This document shows positions 53,940-59,900 of a stretch of 64,000 nucleotides of DNA, piece after piece. The position numbers and the translations under genes are program-made. This DNA is from Plazaster borealis. Its lineage: Eukaryota; Echinodermata; Asteroidea; Forcipulatida; Labidiasteridae. Within the stretch, counting starts at the first letter, position 1, and each line of letters begins with the position of its first letter. Below the pieces are notes generated by a model that was not told the DNA's origin, ran no database searches, and worked only from the letters and a program-made list of their open reading frames with translations. The stretch is from NCBI GenBank assembly GCA_021014325.1, contig CM037473.1:4899501-4963500 (forward strand). Direction: 5' to 3'.

Positions 53940-56900
53940 TAACATTTATATGGCGCCATATTCCAACGGTCATTGCTCATGGCGCCGTCCAGTAAGCTCT
54001 TCGGTGTTCAATGCTTGTTGCTCTCACATTGTCATGGTTGACATAGTTTTATATTTTAGTTTTTCAAATTTAATTAAATATAATACAAAACACAGCAGAA
54101 TAATTAAGAACTTTTCAGCTCTGGAATGTATATGTTACTTTATATACACTGCTAAATCTGGGGTATCTATATATGTGACAACAATTGTCACAATTGGGTC
54201 ACAGCTGGCCAGACGAACAATGCCACCGTCCAGTTTTCTAATGGGGCGCTCGTTGATGATGTGCCTTGCAGTCTGATCAGCAGCCCCACAGTCACACTAC
54301 CTGACATGATTGTGTTTCATTGTTCTCGGCTGTCAAAGTGTGTCTTCTTTCTCTACAGGTTCTGTGTGTATTTTTGTTATCTGGGCTTCGCTCTGGCCAG
54401 CGGTCGTCTCATCCGTATCACATCGCCCCTCCCACCCACAGCCAATGACACGTCCATGGTCGACACCAACAGCAACAATTCGCTGATCGTTCCCGACCCG
54501 TCCACGACAAGCAATGAGCCGGATGACGTCTTTACAGTTATGCTAAGTGACAGTTCGGTAAACTCATTTGATGGTCGCATGATGGAAGGCGATGAAAGTA
54601 TACCATTCGAAACGTCATGAAAGTAGAATGTTGTCTTCCAGATTATCTCAGGATGACGTTATCCTGAAAGTAGGATGTTGTATAACCAAGATAATCTATC
54701 TTGTGTTCTCGACATAATCATCCAATCATGAATTATCTCGGGAAGTCTACATCTTACTTTCATGATGTCAACATGCTAAGATAAAACATATCGGGCAGAC
54801 GACATCTCAGGATGTCGACATCAAATGTCATCGTTCTGCAGTAAATAATCTCAGGATCTCGGATGGCTTCAAAGCTCCGTAATTTTCCTGTGGGCGCCTT
54901 GATCGGTTTTCCGGAGAAGTGCGTAAATTCTGAGAAGATGCGGAGATTAGTTGCTCTCTGGTTTAGAGCACAGGTTTATCTCAGAACCTCGCGTTTCACT
55001 CCACGGGTTTTATACACGGTTGACAATGTTTGATGACAATTGTTTTATGGCCAAAACTGAATTGTCAATAAACTATGTTTGTATATTTCTCTAACGAAAG
55101 GTTGTCCATAAAAATTCTTCGTTGTTCCACGAAGTGACCTATCTCGTCCACAGTAAAACAAAACAAAACGTGTTTTGAGAAAATCACGAATGAAGTTGCA
55201 CTATTTTTCAAACTGCTGTTTTGGAGGTCTGCTGAATATTTTAATTTTATTTTGTTATAAGGCAAAAAAAAGCTGAATACTTTATTCGAACAGAACTCAC
55301 TGTCAATGTGTTTTCATTCTTGCTACTGCTCGTGCTGTAGCACTTTGTCATTGGTAAAGTGGCGTATCGAGATAGGTCACTTCGTGAAATTACAAAATGG
55401 CAAATCTACATAGTGATACGTCGTTTATACTAATTAGTGTAGTTACGAAACCATCACGTATACGGTACTGAAACTTGCTGAAAATGTTAAGAGTAATAAG
55501 TAGGCCTATATTAATAATTTGTATACAAAATGAATTGCAAAAAAAATGTGATTTTTTGACAGATAGGTCACTTCGTGGTACGAGCGACGAATTGTTTAAC
55601 AATAATTACAACACCCTAGGATAATGAGGGTTTATTTATAATTATACTTTGATCTTTTTTTTCATTAGTTGGATCCCCATCCACGGATGACTTCGCCGTT
55701 TTGTGAGGAAGAAGACAAGGAACCAGTCGAGTGTGAAGTGGTCGTGTCCAACGCCGAATACGTAGAAGCTGTCATTGCATCCGTGGGTGATTTCATGGGT
55801 AGGCTAACTAACTGGAATCGATAGACCTTTTTTTACTTGGCGGCATTTGAGTAGGGCGCCCTCGCCCGGCTAGAGGTCAAAAGAAGTTTGCTCATTGGCC
55901 CATACTGTGCGCCGCGCGTACAAAGATGTGCGTTTTTCATCGTTGCGTCATCGTTTTACCTCTAAAGACCATCTCACACGGGGCAATTTTTCCGGCAACT
56001 TGGAGGCAACCAGCTGTGCTGCATGCAAGAGGGTCACTTCGGCAGAACAAGAGACATGCTTCTTGCTGTAACTCATTGAGCCCCATCCCCCCAAAAATGA
56101 TGAGAAAACTGAAATGTGAATAAATGTTCTTTATGAAGATTGCCTGGGACTGGTTGCAATTGCCTGGGCCCAATCTCCTGGAGCCGCTTAGGCAGAAAAT
56201 AGTGCTTAAAATTGTTCTGCTATCCAAAAGTAAGCAGGATACCAGCCACAGATTGAACATGTGACATGCTATTTTAGCTGGTTACCTTATTCTGGTAAGC
56301 ATAATTTTGTTGTCCTTCCCTACTTGTTGTGCTTAAGCAGCTCTATGAATTAATTTGCCCCTGTTCTGTAATGATCGCTTTGTGTGGCATGGCCTTAAAT
56401 TGGCGGCTTGATGACGTCAGTGCATAAGGTCTATTTTCATTCGTCATTATAACCGTTGCCCAATGGAGGCCGTTAGGCACCACTAAGGATTGATGTCTTT
56501 CTTCCAACTATTTTTGTCTTCTCCATCCCTTCTCCTGGTTTGTAATCTTCCCAGCCCAGTCCAATAGATAACGTCTTCTTCCCATTGGCTTTTCAGTCTT
56601 CCTCCGCCCTCTGTCTTTGCCATGTGATCTTCATAGACATTTCATGTCAAATGATTTGAGACGTCCTGTTAGGTTTTACGATAATGTCCAAGTTTCCCGT
56701 CCATATACCGCTGTGGGGGTTACAATGGCTCTTAGAAGTTCGACTTTGCTTTTCAATTCAGTGGGAGTCTTTAATTCAGTGGGAGTCTTTTCTCTCTCCA
56801 GATAAGATCCATTTTTACCCGTGCACTTGAACTGAATCTCCTGTCAGATGAATTTAGCAATTAGGGCTAAGTTTTTTGGGGGATCAATTTATGAAACCCT

Positions 56901-59900
56901 TGGGACCTGTAATTTTTAGTGGCTTTGCTATCAAGGTCCAACTACTAAACCTTGGGGCACCATTGGGTTTCAATTGATGTTTACCTTTTTATTTACCCTT
57001 TCCATTCTTTATACTCTTATGTAAACAAATATAATTGACAACACACAATTAAATAAGTTGTTTTCCTATTTAACTAGGCCCATTGGCCCAAACCACCTGA
57101 CGTCCTCATCACTGTAACCTTGGTTGCGGCATTTTGGGGGTCACGTGTATCATACAGTGTAGTGTGCATAGGCGACGCGAAGTTTACGCGCTTTAATACC
57201 ATCCATTTTACCCTTTGCAAAACGCGCAACGTTGCTGGTACGCTGAGGTCACGCACACATTTTTACGTTCCAAGAGCAGCTGTCGTCCAATGATCTGCCT
57301 CATTGTACCTCAGTGAGGGCGCTGTTTAAGAATATGACGTCATATGCAAGGGGGCTATTTGACTCCCAAAATGGCGTGCGTGGCAGACAGTAGCCGCGTA
57401 TGACGTTGGTGGTACACAGGGCAATGGGTCAATTAACCTCATCGTTGACTCTTTTCATTTTTGTTTAAGCCGCCCCAGCGATTGTCGCACTTGTGTATGT
57501 CTTCGGCCGGAAGGGAGGAATGAGCATATCTCTTCTTTTGGCTGCTTCATTCATGCTGTGTATCATCCTAACACTTGGAGAGTAAGTCACAATTATTATA
57601 AACAAAAGAGGTCCAAGAAATGATCCCTGCGGTACCTACAATGACTTTCTATAGTTATAAAACTTGCATGTTTAGGGGCCTTTTAGTTACTGCTTTCAAG
57701 GCATCGTACACGTTTGGTAATGACTCTGATAATTAATGGCAATAAAAACTTATAAGAAGTACAGCAGCTTTGGATAGTATAATGCATTTTGAGAAACTTT
57801 TCACTTCGAAGTACTGCGATTATGGGAAAATATATCACTTTTCGTGCCCAAAAACATTTGAATCTGAGAAGCGTAACGCGTAACGCTTCTTAGAGTGTGT
57901 CTATTCCAATGCAGATTATTCTTCCTGCGGTGGACATAACCGCTCCAGATTTTCGGCAATATCTCAAAAACGCTACCACCTTTTGAAATAAACTTTTCAC
58001 AGGTTAGTTTTATGGTATAAAAAAAATATCTAAAACTATATAGGTTTGAAACAAACAATAGGCTCCAATTACCAAACGTGTACGATGCCTTTAAAGGGAG
58101 GTCTAAGCTAGTGATTGTAAATTTGTTTTCCTCTATGGTATTTATGACTTGGCAAAGAATAGGCGTATCTGGATATTTGGAAATTTCGCAGATTGTCGAT
58201 GTTTAGAAAAGGCAACTCATTGGCAACCTACAATATAATATAATTATTACAATATCCCTTGACTTTTACCGATGCACATCAGTTTACTCACTTGAACTAA
58301 AGCAAGAATTCACTTCAAATCACAACGTCATAGGCCTAATTTATCCTCAAAGAAAAACAAAATATTTCTGCCTCATTTGAAAGGGGCACAATCAAAATGG
58401 CGTCGGCAACTTTTATAGAAATTGAAGTCCTAAAACAGCTTTTTATCTCTCAATGTTTGAAGAATTCCGCCGATCGCTTTTATTTTCCTTGTCCGCGCCC
58501 TGACTCTGGGGACGTATGGAGGGCTGTTCTTGTACACTCTGGAAGCTTACCCAACATCGACGAGATCCATGGCTCTAGCTACGGGGTTATTCTTCGCTAA
58601 AGTCGGAGGAGCGATTACGCCATTCGTTGCCGAAGTGAGTAACTTAACGTATACATTACACTCTAAAAAGACCCGGGTTCAACCTCGTCCCCGTGGTTTT
58701 ATTTTATTTCTAACCATGTTTACAATAGTAAACCCTGGGAGGGGAACTCTTTACTTGTACCCTGATTGGACAACGCATGGTGTACAAAAAAACATATTAA
58801 GTTGTACTCATTCAGTATTCACCATGTTCACAGCCAGACTAATTTGCATACGTATCCCAAAAAATTGGATATGCAAATGATCCAATAGACCATTATCATG
58901 CAGCCACCATCTTGGTCATGTTCCTTGTATCCAATAACAGCTCTGAATAATAACAGTCAGTGTACAAAAGGGGACCAGACTATTTCTCCTTCCGGTCTCG
59001 GTTTGGTTACATTGATTTGAATGGGAGAAAATTCAAGATGGCTGCACCATGATAAAGGTCTATACCAGGGTGAGAGAGCGGTCAACCTCGTACTGCTCGA
59101 CACACCTTGGGGACGAGGTTGACCCGGGTTAGAATTGATCCGGATTGCGGGTCCCATCCTGACCCATTTTGGGTCAGTATGACTCGGAATGTGTGTCAAA
59201 ATGACCAAAATTATGCCAAACTGACACAAAATCTAATTTGGAAATCCAAATTTGTATTCAGTTTCCGGGTCAGCGTGACCCGGAAATGGATCAGGCCCCT
59301 GGGACCCGGAATCCGGGTCAATTCTGACCCCGGAGTTTTTAGAGTGTAATTTTTAAAATGAAAATGCGAGTAGGATTCGTAACTTATGATTGGTAGGGGA
59401 TAAAGGAGCACACTAAGAGAACACATGTGATCACGTAACTCGAACCAAAAAATGTGCCTCGTGTAGCCTAAACTTTATTAAATCTTTATACACTTTAAAG
59501 GTATTATGAAGGATTGGTAAGGATACAAAATATCACTGTTATAATTTTTAGTCTGAAAGCTTATACTGATTATGAAGTTCATACTGACAATTTTTCCGTG
59601 AAATATTTCCCTCTAAAATGAAGTCATATTCGAGAAAACTGTATCATTCTGAAAACCCTAAAATAAGAACGCAACAGCTGATTTCGGTTGTTACAACCAA
59701 AATTAAGGACATTGTTTTTCACGCTGAAAATTGTGAATGGTTTTTAACTATTTTCTACTGAATATTGTTATCCTAATATAGGATTCGAACTGCCTCTAGC
59801 TACCGGGCAATCTCGGTGGTCTAGTTGGTAAGACATCTGCTCTAGATTGGCAAAAGTCGTGGGTTCGAATCCCACCCGAGTAATATGCCTGTGATTTTTT

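Noticed and set aside
54261..54358. ATG upstream in frame with exon 8 (a 119-codon open frame)
   Set aside because: The part before 54359 includes the pyrimidine tract and acceptor; phase with exon 7 (TG|G) shows the exon starts at 54359.
59810..59885. tRNA gene (good A and B boxes)
   Set aside because: Flanked by 13-bp target duplications with a SINE body after it; it is the head of a SINE.
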